Shown piece after piece: positions 1 to 7,176 of a stretch of 18,250 nucleotides of DNA (position 1 is the first letter of the stretch; the number at the start of each line of letters is the position of its first letter). Position numbers and translations under genes: made by a program. Source of the DNA: Candidatus Hodarchaeota archaeon (GTDB taxonomy: Archaea > Asgardarchaeota > Heimdallarchaeia > Hodarchaeales > Hodarchaeaceae); assembly GCA_016840305.1 (NCBI GenBank), contig JAEOSP010000335.1:1-18250 (forward strand). Reading direction: 5' to 3'. The notes under the pieces are model-generated. The model searched no databases. It saw only the letters and a program-made list of their open reading frames with translations, and had not been told where the DNA came from.

Positions 1-573
1 GATCAACTCAAAATCGATACTATATTGAAAGAGTATGAGATGTTGAGGAACGAATTACTAAATAAATTTCGTAACCATATCCAACTTTATTTTATTCATT
101 TTACTATGTTGAGCATTTTTTATGGAGCTGCGTTTAGTTCTCAAGTTTATGATATCATCATTGCTATTCCCTTATTTTCAACAGTCATTTTTCTAAGAAT
201 GTTTTGGGAACAGATCAGCATTAGACTTATTGGTCGTTATATCAAAGAATGGATAGAAGGACAAAAAATTCCTAAATTAATTGGATATGTAGAAAAGGAT
301 AATGATTTAACAAGTCAATCTTTATGGATGGGCTGGCAACATTTCTACTTAGAAAATGAACCTAAAAATTTGCATTATAAAACATCAATTCTACTGTTAA
401 CTGCTCTATCATTTCTACCGTCAATGCTATTTAATTTTCTTATTTTGTTTTCCAGTCCCTTCGGACTAACAATTAATAGTATACTACCAAGTGTTATTCA
501 TGCAATATTAATTGTGATTAACGCGGGTCTTCTATTTTACTTATATTTGGAGAGTAATAAGATTTGGATTTAA
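1..573 (+). CDS. Membrane protein of unknown function, 5' end cut by window edge
   Basis: The frame is open from base 1, reading DQLKIDTILKEYEML, and ends at TAA 571-573. A TTG at 25 and an ATG at 40 are possible starts, but neither has a clear ribosome binding site. The amphipathic lead-in (EYEMLRNELLNKFRNH) resembles the start of a widespread class of small membrane proteins in which this helix follows a longer N-terminus, so the true start probably lies upstream. Counting from the TTG, two hydrophobic segments cover roughly residues 20-60. A charged loop covers about 65-120. Two more segments cover about 121-145 and 155-175, so four membrane passes are likely. No catalytic motif is visible. 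It converges on the glycosyltransferase gene with only 5 bases between the stop codons. Function is unknown. Confidence 0.6.
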   Translation, partial: DQLKIDTILKEYEMLRNELLNKFRNHIQLYFIHFTMLSIFYGAAFSSQVYDIIIAIPLFSTVIFLRMFWEQISIRLIGRYIKEWIEGQKIPKLIGYVEKDNDLTSQSLWMGWQHFYLENEPKNLHYKTSILLLTALSFLPSMLFNFLILFSSPFGLTINSILPSVIHAILIVINAGLLFYLYLESNKIWI

Positions 574-578
574 CACCC

Positions 579-1511
579 TTAAATCAGCCAAATGTCTATC
601 ATATCTTTCTTTTTGATGACTAGATCGTAAAAAGCTAAACCCCAACACAATAATCTAAAAAAGCATAAAAATAGAAAAGCATATAATTCTTTTATTGTTT
701 TAGCGTGCATAATTCCGAATATAAAAAATTCTTTAAATTCTACTAACGGATCTCTAATTTTTACACCATATCTCTTATGAATCTGAATTAAACCCGCACA
801 ATTTCTACGACTCTTTCGTATGAACTCTCTTAAAGTGTAACAATATTGGTATTTTACCTCAGCTTCTCGAATGTATTTGTTCTTATATCCTGCATTATTT
901 GACAGTATTCCGATAACCGCGTCATCTGTAAGTGTATCGTTTGGAATATTATTCACTAGTTGTTTTCTAAAAGCTAATAAGCTTCCTGCGAGTTCATAAA
1001 ATTCTCCATTTTTATATTTTTTATTTCTAAAATAATCGTTTGCGATGCATAAGAAATCTGACCAGTATGTGAAAATACCAAAATCTGATTTTAATGCGAC
1101 TACTTTTCCAGACGCGGCTCCAATATTTGGATTGTTGAATGCTTTTAGGATTTTACAAATCGCGGTAAAATTAAGAATTACATCGGAATCAATAAGAACT
1201 ATTATTTCGTTTTTTGAGTGTCTAATTATTTGATTAATTGCCCAAGGTTTACCTTTTCGTTTTACTTCGGTGATAGTTTTTATTGAAGTCCAATTTTGAT
1301 GGTTCAATATGTATGCAAAACAAGTAGCTTCTTGATCACCTACAATAATTAATTCATAATTATGTTCCAAACATATTTCTTTATCAAGTTTAGAAAGTAA
1401 TCCTTTCAGCATTTTCGAATTCTTATATGATGTTATTCCAATCGTAATATCGGAATTCTGATTTGTTTTATCAAAAATTGTCTGTTCTTTTTCAGAAAAT
1501 AAAGTATCCAT
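579..1511 (-). CDS. Family 2 glycosyltransferase with C-terminal membrane anchor
   Basis: This GT-A fold glycosyltransferase probably transfers a sugar from a nucleotide-sugar donor to a lipid or glycan acceptor at the inner membrane face. The N-terminal third has the expected strand and helix pattern (ITIGITSYKNSKMLKGLL). The DxD-type metal and donor site reads LIDSDV near residue 109. An acidic pair in LTDDAVIG near 196 fits the catalytic-base position of processive-type GT2 enzymes, and a basic helix RKSRRNCAGL follows, where such enzymes carry the QxxRW-like element. The last 50 residues contain a strongly hydrophobic segment (LYAFLFLCFFRLLCWGLAF) followed by KKK, consistent with a membrane anchor. 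The start is ATG. A TATA-like AAATTATTT about 25 bases upstream and the lack of an SD suggest a leaderless message. The next gene on this strand is also a GT2 enzyme, so both may serve glycan or lipid glycosylation. Donor and acceptor cannot be read from sequence. Confidence 0.85.
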   Translation of the reverse strand: MDTLFSEKEQTIFDKTNQNSDITIGITSYKNSKMLKGLLSKLDKEICLEHNYELIIVGDQEATCFAYILNHQNWTSIKTITEVKRKGKPWAINQIIRHSKNEIIVLIDSDVILNFTAICKILKAFNNPNIGAASGKVVALKSDFGIFTYWSDFLCIANDYFRNKKYKNGEFYELAGSLLAFRKQLVNNIPNDTLTDDAVIGILSNNAGYKNKYIREAEVKYQYCYTLREFIRKSRRNCAGLIQIHKRYGVKIRDPLVEFKEFFIFGIMHAKTIKELYAFLFLCFFRLLCWGLAFYDLVIKKKDMIDIWLI

Positions 1512-1615
1512 TTAGATCCACTAAAAACCAAATAATTTATTCACGTTTTAGCTACCTTTATCATAAGAAAAAGCTAACTATAAATGCAGATCATCCTCCT
1601 AATTCCAAATGTTCT

Positions 1616-2260
1616 TCAGGGTCTTCTTTGAAAGAGATATTGTAGAACTTCAAGGAAATGTATTATAGGATTCTTTGAATGACTGTATTCATCATATTTT
1701 ACTGATATTGGCACAGGGACTATTCTCATTCCTTTCTTTTTCAAGATATCTAAAATTTCAGTGTCAACACTGAACCCCTCTTTTGTTAGTTCTATTTCAT
1801 TTAAAGCATTTTGATTATACGCTCTAAATCCTCCCTGAGTTTCTTCATCTCCAGCAATAGCATCTAATATTCGAATACCGATCAGTCTATAAAGTGGAAT
1901 ATCTGAAACAGATCGGACTCCTATTACAACATCTGCTATACCTTCTAATATTGGTTTTACCAATTGAGGTATTTCTTTTGGATTATGTTGACCATCAGAA
2001 TCCAAAGTGACATAAGCATTACTTTGTAGACACTTAGCATTCTTAAACAATGTTTTTAGTGCCCTTCCTTTCCCTCTATTCATATCGTGATTAAATAGAG
2101 AAATTCTTTCATCTTTACATAAATACTCTAAAATTCTTCTCGTATTATCTGTGCTTCCATCGTTACAAACCAAAATAGAATCTACATTATCAATTGTATC
2201 TAAGACAACTTTGGTTATGGTATCTTCAGCATTGTATGCTGGTATCATAGCCAAAATCAT
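1616..2260 (-). CDS. Polyprenyl-phosphate sugar synthase-like glycosyltransferase (DPM1/GT2 type)
   Basis: This soluble GT2 protein of 214 aa closely matches the dolichol-phosphate mannose/glucose synthase subfamily. That subfamily moves a sugar from a nucleotide donor onto a polyprenyl phosphate for later use in protein or lipid glycosylation. Visible motifs are the opening MIPAYNAEDTITKVV, nucleotide-binding VCNDGSTDNT, NRGKGRALKT, the metal site TLDSDGQHNP (about residue 87), and the ETQGGFRAYN plus GFSVDTEIL segments typical of this subfamily. There is no C-terminal membrane domain, as in short DPM1-type enzymes. The ATG start is supported by GGTGAAA about 10 bases upstream. A gap of 104 bases separates it from the downstream GT2 gene on the same strand, which seems to have its own promoter. 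The family call is strong. The exact sugar is not determinable. Confidence 0.88.
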   Translation of the reverse strand: MILAMIPAYNAEDTITKVVLDTIDNVDSILVCNDGSTDNTRRILEYLCKDERISLFNHDMNRGKGRALKTLFKNAKCLQSNAYVTLDSDGQHNPKEIPQLVKPILEGIADVVIGVRSVSDIPLYRLIGIRILDAIAGDEETQGGFRAYNQNALNEIELTKEGFSVDTEILDILKKKGMRIVPVPISVKYDEYSHSKNPIIHFLEVLQYLFQRRP

Positions 2261-2383
2261 TTATTTTTTCACCAGACAATAGATAAGTTATTGCTTTACC
2301 CAATATAAATTTCAAAGATAAGACAGTATATTCTAAAAGTGGTTTCAAGTAGCTAACTAACGCTTGTAGGTCTACACTTGCGT

Positions 2384-3169
2384 TCACACTAGCAAATTAC
2401 GGTTAGCTAGGTATTGGAATTGTTGTGGAAATTTTCCAGTTACAAAGGCACACTTATCAAAAATTCTTGTTAATGTGGTTGGTGATATATCAAGCTCAAG
2501 CAAACTATCCAAGTGACCGTGTGTTTCCTCCCAATCCTCAAGTTCGTTTCTACAAACATTCATAACGCTCCAAAATTTGTTAAATGGAGCACCTAGACCA
2601 GTTTTATGTAATGCCTTTTTCACATTACTGTCAACAATTACGAAAAGTTCCGGGAAAAGAAAAGTCAATGTTTTTGTCGTGCCTACTTCAAATTTATCCC
2701 CTCGTGCGGATAACCCATTCTCTTTATTGGATAGGTCTTCGTAAAGTTTCTCCACATTATTTTTTATCGACTCAACATTTGGAGAATTGATCTTTATTCT
2801 CCTAAAATCTTGCAAGATTTCTCTAACTTCTGTGTTTCCAAGTTTGTTTCTTAGTCTGGTCTTGAAAGTGTTATCCATCTGCCTTCCCATATCAAAAGCT
2901 AACAATGCACTTTCAATAACTTCAAGTGAGTTTCTACTTACGTTACCATCTTCGTCGACAAGGCAACAGCTCTGATTTCTAGCATTAAGGACTTTATGAA
3001 AGGCGGAATTGTATTTTTTTGCATCACAAAGACCGTCATATTTTTCTATTTTTTCGCGAACATTCTCAAGAATTTTTTATTTTCTGCGATTACCCATGTC
3101 CATCGATTCTTTAAACAATTTAAGACTGATTTCGTCATCTTTCGTTTTAAACCACCTTTTATTTCCTAG
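2384..3169 (-). pseudogene. Broken gene of unknown family: in-frame stop near its 5' end
   Basis: From 3169 down to 2384 one minus-strand frame reads as continuous protein-like sequence, except for a single TAA at 3077-3079. Upstream of the stop it reads RWFKTKDDEISLKLFKES followed by MDMGNRRK. Immediately after the stop it continues KILENVREKIEKYDG. Between the stop and base 2905 there is no ATG, GTG or TTG; the first possible start is the TTG at 2905, deep inside the protein-like stretch. The upstream piece also lacks a plausible start near its 5' end. The simplest reading is a nonsense-mutated, probably 5'-truncated gene. The C-terminal 173 residues are predicted soluble and mixed alpha/beta. 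They include VGTTKTLTFLFPELFVIVDS and an acidic NELEDWEETHGHLDSLLE. I do not recognise the family. A sequencing error at the A6 run beside the stop, or recoding, is possible. Confidence 0.6.
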
Positions 3170-3185
3170 TTAATTGAAAAAAGAA

Positions 3186-4088
3186 TCAAATGTTTTCCAT
3201 AGGATAATGTTTCTCAATATGCTTCTTTATAACAGGAAGTATCTCACTTATTTCTTCAGAAACCTCTCTTCTCTTCTCTAATAATTTGACGACGTCATTT
3301 TTTTCTCTTACAGCTTGTTTAGTTTCTTCTAATAATGTATTCAATTCTTCATTGAGTTTGGTTAATGGGACCTCAATTATTTTGTATTCGTGTGATTGAC
3401 TGGGCCCGTCTTTTTCAATATCCATCCTAACATAGCTTCTTTCAGGATCATAATCTGGAATGTTTAGTTTTAACATTTCAGTTGGATCATTATCAAGAAT
3501 AATATGGTCAATTAATGAGGAGAAATAATGTGTTCGACCAATTTCTGTTTTATAAAAAAAGAATATTGGACCATCCGGATTCCTTTCTGCAAGGCGGTGT
3601 CCAACATTCATGATGTATTTTTGAAGAATTGGTGTTTCCTTTTCGATAAGAGTTGAACTCACAATTGATTTGACGTAATTCATTTCATTGTTTATTTCTT
3701 CAGATTTGTTGATGATGCTGTCTATTTTCCTTCTTAATTCTAAAGGGACAGTGAAAAACTCAGGATAAGTTTGGATTTCTTCCCATACTGATTCGAAGAA
3801 TGTGCCATTTATTGATGGAACGGGAGTTTCTAATTGTTGAATAAGAAGCTCCTCGATTTCTTGAAGCTCTATATAAATAGGTCCATAAATTTTTTCGATT
3901 ATTTCTCTGGTAATCTTTCTTTTTTCAGCTCGATCTTGAAGTCTGCTCTGAAAAAGATACGTAATCGAGGCGCCCAATACAAATGTGAAAAGAAATTGTA
4001 GAGGTGGGATATCCCAAAACCAAGAAAAAACTGCGAGAATACCAGAGATCACACTTCCAAGAAATGAGTAAAGATCATTCCTATCCAA
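3186..4088 (-). CDS. Membrane-anchored coiled-coil protein, function unknown
   Basis: This 300-aa protein has one or two N-terminal membrane segments: LGSVISGILAVFSWFW at about residues 10-26 and FLFTFVLGASITYLF at about 32-46. A basic stretch (RLQDRAEKRKITREII) and a long helical cytoplasmic region follow. Helices at about 57-86 and 240-285 are rich in E, K and L with heptad-like spacing. The middle is more compact (YGPIYIELQEIEELLI, RSYVRMDIEKDG). No enzymatic motif is apparent. The start is TTG at 4088. A purine-rich BRE-like stretch and TTATAG about 26 bases upstream fit a leaderless start; I see no SD. It lies downstream of the OLD-family gene on the same strand, but 187 bases intervene, so cotranscription is uncertain. 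It could be a signalling or structural membrane adaptor. Confidence 0.7.
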   Translation of the reverse strand: MDRNDLYSFLGSVISGILAVFSWFWDIPPLQFLFTFVLGASITYLFQSRLQDRAEKRKITREIIEKIYGPIYIELQEIEELLIQQLETPVPSINGTFFESVWEEIQTYPEFFTVPLELRRKIDSIINKSEEINNEMNYVKSIVSSTLIEKETPILQKYIMNVGHRLAERNPDGPIFFFYKTEIGRTHYFSSLIDHIILDNDPTEMLKLNIPDYDPERSYVRMDIEKDGPSQSHEYKIIEVPLTKLNEELNTLLEETKQAVREKNDVVKLLEKRREVSEEISEILPVIKKHIEKHYPMENI

Positions 4089-4275
4089 AGTGAACCAATG
4101 ATAATTTGTTTAATGTTCTATAACTTTCTTTCTTTTTCTTATCGATTTAATAATATACTGATAAAGCTGGCCATAGTAGTGTTCTCACTAGCTAGCATGG
4201 CTTCTTTGGAATGGGTAATCTTGTTTGCAGGAAATGTGAACGGGTTATAGGAATGTATGTCACGTCAACAGCTAG

Positions 4276-6156
4276 TTAGCTAAGATGCTGTTGGATCTTT
4301 TTAATCACAGTTTTTACTTCTTCAGGAATAATTTCCTCAGTCATTTGTTCAGATACGTATTCACCTAAATCAACTTTCCATCGATTTCGAATCTTCTTTT
4401 CTTTTTCTAATATTTTTTGGATTTGCTTAGCTATTGGTTTATCTAAATGTATTTTAGCATCAGCTATTCCAAAGAGAGCTGAGAGAGCTGATTCTACAAT
4501 ACTAACTGGATAGTAATCTTCGATTGAGCCTTTCTCTAATATGTAAAATCTATCCATAGTAATGTCAAATTTTTCGTCTCTGATAAGATCATAAACTAGT
4601 TGTTCACTATGTTTATCCAAAATAATCGCATATTCAACGGGATAATAATTTAGAAGCTCTAACCAGATTTTCAGGTAATCTCTAATGTGAGGATCACCAC
4701 CTACAGAAATTATGGCAACAAGTTCCTCAACATTCATTAATCCAAGTTTATTGGCAAATATTGGGATGACCGCTTCTTTTTCTGTTCCTCCTTCTACAAA
4801 TAACACGTAATCTTTTAGGTAAAGGTCACTTGGAATCATTCCCAACTCTGAAAGGGCAAGTTTCAATGTTTCTCTCGAATCAATCCTTTGAATTTCTGTT
4901 CCTTGAACTCCTTTCCTTACCCACCAATTATTCTCGATATCGCTTTTATCTATTAGAGTTGGAGAATGAGTTGTAATAATAACTTGACTTTGATCACAAA
5001 GCGTTCCTTTAAGAAATTGTAAAAATTTTCTAGAATACTCTGGATGGAAATGAATTTCAGGTTCTTCAATTACAGTAATGATTTGTGGATCTAATAAATT
5101 CCACATAAGAAGCGCAAGTTCTTGTTCACCACCGCCAAGATAATGAAGGGGTAGATGAAGTGTTCTATCCTGAGCTAAAACTTGAGCAGGATTAGGCTCC
5201 AATCTTTTTCCAATAAAACTTTCAACCCAATTGCTAAATTTATCACGTTTTCTTTGATCAGAACGAGCTAAACTGATGAATAGAGTTCTTAAACTCTCTA
5301 ACACTCTATTATCAATCAGAGAAGACCTTATACCAGGGGTTGATAAAACATCTCTCGAAGCAGAAATATATCTAAATTTTCCCTTCAATGCATTTACTAG
5401 ATTATTTAACATACTTTGTAAATCGTCTTGAGTTATTGTTTCAATGAGGAATGAAACTTCTTCAGTATTTGGAGGTCTTTCATATAGTGTTAACCCTTGT
5501 TCTGAAGCCCAAGTTTTAAAGTCCTTTCCATATGTTTCTTCAGAAGTGGAGAGAATATTTGTAACTACCAAAGAATCAATTTGTGGATTGCTATAGTAAG
5601 CAATTTTATTATTCAAATCTACTAGTAATCGAGGACCACCTAGATTATCTTGAGTAAAAAAATACATTTTAAAATTGTTTTTAAAATCTTCAGATGTTAA
5701 AAATTCGTTTATTTTTGAAGAATCTATTACTTTGTTTTCGAATACAAGTTGAAGATCATTCCATTTTATAAATTCAGTTTTCCATCCAGTAGAAAGGTCA
5801 ACCAACTGTCTTACTATTGATATTATAAAATAATTTTCACCAAATTTCTTTTTGAAAATTTGACGGATAGTCTTTGGTAATGAAAAGATATCATTAACTT
5901 CTTTTTCGTTTAATTTTATTGTAACTTCTATCCTTATTGGATTAGTCAAATCTCTGTCAAACCAAAAATAATCAGTGAAACCCGAGGGCACTCCACCTCC
6001 AGAAATTGCAAGGTCATTAAAAAATCTGTTAAGCGCTTCAACAATGTTTGTTTTACCAGATCCATTTTTTCCTAACAAAACCGTGAATTTACTTGGTGAA
6101 AATGCCACATCGAAAAGACTCATGTAATTATTAATCTTGACATCAATAATTTCCAA
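4276..6156 (-). CDS. OLD-family ATP-dependent nuclease (ABC/SMC-type ATPase plus TOPRIM)
   Basis: This 626-aa protein has the two-part OLD layout: an ABC/RecF-like ATPase followed by a TOPRIM nuclease domain. Members act in DNA processing and often in phage defence. The N-terminus IDVKINNYMSLFDVAF leads to Walker A GKNGSGKT (residues 29-36). The signature region LGGGEQELALLMWNLL is near 340, Walker B IITVIEEPEIHFHP near 364, and the H-loop ITTHSPTLID near 396. The TOPRIM begins with LFVEGGTEKEAVIPIFANKLG near 455, carrying the metal-binding Glu, followed by the glycine segment ISVGGDPHIRDY. The second acidic motif reads IILDKHSE near 513, not the usual DxD, so metal binding may be altered. 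The start is TTG with GGAAGGGAT just upstream. I see no UvrD-like GajB partner beside it, so Gabija is not supported; it is most like a stand-alone class 1 OLD protein. Confidence 0.87.
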   Translation of the reverse strand: MEIIDVKINNYMSLFDVAFSPSKFTVLLGKNGSGKTNIVEALNRFFNDLAISGGGVPSGFTDYFWFDRDLTNPIRIEVTIKLNEKEVNDIFSLPKTIRQIFKKKFGENYFIISIVRQLVDLSTGWKTEFIKWNDLQLVFENKVIDSSKINEFLTSEDFKNNFKMYFFTQDNLGGPRLLVDLNNKIAYYSNPQIDSLVVTNILSTSEETYGKDFKTWASEQGLTLYERPPNTEEVSFLIETITQDDLQSMLNNLVNALKGKFRYISASRDVLSTPGIRSSLIDNRVLESLRTLFISLARSDQRKRDKFSNWVESFIGKRLEPNPAQVLAQDRTLHLPLHYLGGGEQELALLMWNLLDPQIITVIEEPEIHFHPEYSRKFLQFLKGTLCDQSQVIITTHSPTLIDKSDIENNWWVRKGVQGTEIQRIDSRETLKLALSELGMIPSDLYLKDYVLFVEGGTEKEAVIPIFANKLGLMNVEELVAIISVGGDPHIRDYLKIWLELLNYYPVEYAIILDKHSEQLVYDLIRDEKFDITMDRFYILEKGSIEDYYPVSIVESALSALFGIADAKIHLDKPIAKQIQKILEKEKKIRNRWKVDLGEYVSEQMTEEIIPEEVKTVIKKIQQHLS

Positions 6157-6218
6157 TTATATCCCTTCCAAACGTCTATGAATCTTAATTTTCTTCTATA
6201 CATTTTTAGTAATATTAC

Positions 6219-6227
6219 TATATATAT
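6219..6227 (+). promoter_or_regulatory. TATA box for the small-ORF/DUF6338 operon
   Basis: TATATATAT stands alone in an A/T-rich region that otherwise lacks a comparable alternating run. Archaeal initiation about 25 bases downstream would fall at roughly 6245-6250, just inside the palindrome at 6245-6258. This gives a leader of about 60 bases before the TTG at 6310. Placement is inferred from spacing only. Confidence 0.5.
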
Positions 6228-6244
6228 GTCCTCTATTGTAAGTA

Positions 6245-6258
6245 ATGAAACGTTTCAT
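6245..6258. promoter_or_regulatory. Perfect 14-bp palindrome ATGAAACGTTTCAT over the predicted transcription start
   Basis: ATGAAACGTTTCAT equals its own reverse complement. It sits about 20-35 bases after the TATA box, where a bound repressor would block initiation of the rightward operon. It lies in the region shared with the leftward OLD gene, so it could affect both. No regulator gene is adjacent, and the binding protein is unknown. Confidence 0.45.
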
Positions 6259-6309
6259 CTAAGAATTATCAATATGAAACAATTATGTGTGTTAATAGGA
6301 GAGGGCAAT

Positions 6310-6471
6310 TTGAATAAAAGTAAGGAAGATAAAGAAGATCTTGTAGAAAAAGGGAAGAAAGGAATACCAATTGAAGAAACATTGAAAAAATTTAATTTTC
6401 CAATAGAACCAGAGCCTGAAACTCCTCAACCGAAGAAGTCACAAAAAAAGAAGGATAAGATAGATGAGTAA
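6310..6471 (+). CDS. Small charged protein 1 (53 aa) of the DUF6338-like operon
   Basis: The frame is open from 6178, but the first part reads as translated A/T-rich promoter DNA and covers the TATA box. TTG at 6310 is chosen because GGAGAGGG lies at 6298-6305, four bases upstream. An ATG at 6274 is the alternative. The 53-residue product is highly charged (NKSKEDKEDLVEKGKKG), has one short predicted helix (PIEETLKKFNF), and ends in a proline/lysine tail (EPEPETPQPKKSQKKKDK). No membrane segment or known domain is seen. Its stop overlaps the start of the next small gene. That gene shares the EPxTPQ motif, which supports both as real proteins, possibly cytosolic partners of the membrane protein encoded third. 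Function unknown. Confidence 0.55.
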   Translation: MNKSKEDKEDLVEKGKKGIPIEETLKKFNFPIEPEPETPQPKKSQKKKDKIDE

Positions 6472-6574
6472 AAACAAAAAAATAATTGAAAAATGGGTGA
6501 AAGTTTTCACGTTGACTAATGATGAAGAACCAAACACTCCCCAGTCAAGGAGTGAGGAAAAAGAACCAAAGTGA
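6464..6574 (+). CDS. Small charged protein 2 (36 aa), overlapping the previous gene
   Basis: ATG at 6464 starts inside the last codons of the preceding small gene, whose stop is TAA 6469-6471, an overlap of 8 bases. It ends at TGA 6572-6574, nine bases before the membrane-protein ATG. The product begins MSKNKKIIEKWVKVFTLTND and ends EEPNTPQSRSEEKEPK. The short basic helix, acidic turn and EPNTPQ tail echo the first small protein (EPETPQPKKSQ), so the pair may be a diverged tandem duplication or two subunits of one assembly. It is very short, and only its placement and shared motif support it. Confidence 0.4.
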   Translation: MSKNKKIIEKWVKVFTLTNDEEPNTPQSRSEEKEPK

Positions 6575-6583
6575 TTATTAGTT

Positions 6584-7165
6584 ATGGCAATATTACCATC
6601 TATCTCAGATATTCTTGTCGTCATTGTTCTATTGATTCCAGGTTTTGTAGCATTTCAAATTTTTCAATATCTGGCTATTGTTGAGAGAAAGATACCAGAG
6701 TTTGAAATGACTGTTTGGAGTCTATTTTTTAGCTTAGGTGTATACGCATTTTTTTCCTTTATCACTGGAATAAATGATCTCGAAATTATCAAAGAAAATA
6801 TTTTCCAACCATTATATCTATTTTTTTTACTGGGAATATCGTTAGGGTTTGGAGCTATTATAGGAGTTTTAACTAGATGCATTTTTGGTAAACAAATTAT
6901 CCCTAAAGATTGTTGGTATCTATTTCAAGAAAAATTGGGAGAAAGTGGCGCTTATGTTATAATTTATACTCAAAATGGCCTTGAATATAAAGGAAAGCTC
7001 CATTATTCGGGGAGAGAAGAAGCGCCAAAGGACGTCATTATTCATAATCCAAAGCTAATTTTACGTAATAAGAATTGGAATGTAATTGAAGAAATTGAAA
7101 TGGGAAATGAATTATTATTTACAGAAAAAGATATCGCTAGAATTCTATTTTTTAAAGATATATAA
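6584..7165 (+). CDS. DUF6338-like membrane protein
   Basis: This 193-aa protein has three hydrophobic segments: ILVVIVLLIPGFVAFQIFQY (about residues 9-28), VWSLFFSLGVYAFFSFITG (about 45-63) and FFLLGISLGFGAIIGVL (about 80-96). A cytosolic beta-rich tail of about 90 residues follows. The early PGF in the first segment, the charged ERKIPEFEMT loop, and a tail containing VIIYTQNGLEYKGKLHYSG resemble DUF6338 proteins as I remember them. That family has no assigned reaction. ATG 6584 comes nine bases after the stop of small gene 2, so the three genes likely form one operon. It converges on the winged-helix gene with 11 bases between the stops. The tail could be a ligand- or partner-binding domain; this is inference. 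Confidence 0.6.
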   Translation: MAILPSISDILVVIVLLIPGFVAFQIFQYLAIVERKIPEFEMTVWSLFFSLGVYAFFSFITGINDLEIIKENIFQPLYLFFLLGISLGFGAIIGVLTRCIFGKQIIPKDCWYLFQEKLGESGAYVIIYTQNGLEYKGKLHYSGREEAPKDVIIHNPKLILRNKNWNVIEEIEMGNELLFTEKDIARILFFKDI

Positions 7166-7176
7166 TTAGACATTAA

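Noticed and set aside
4276..6156. Gabija or PARIS defence system
   Set aside because: No UvrD-like helicase (GajB) or separate TOPRIM partner is adjacent; the ATPase and TOPRIM lie in one protein.
6178..6309. N-terminal extension of small protein 1 from the ATG at 6178
   Set aside because: It spans the TATA box and palindrome and reads as A/T-rich promoter translation. A good SD precedes TTG 6310.
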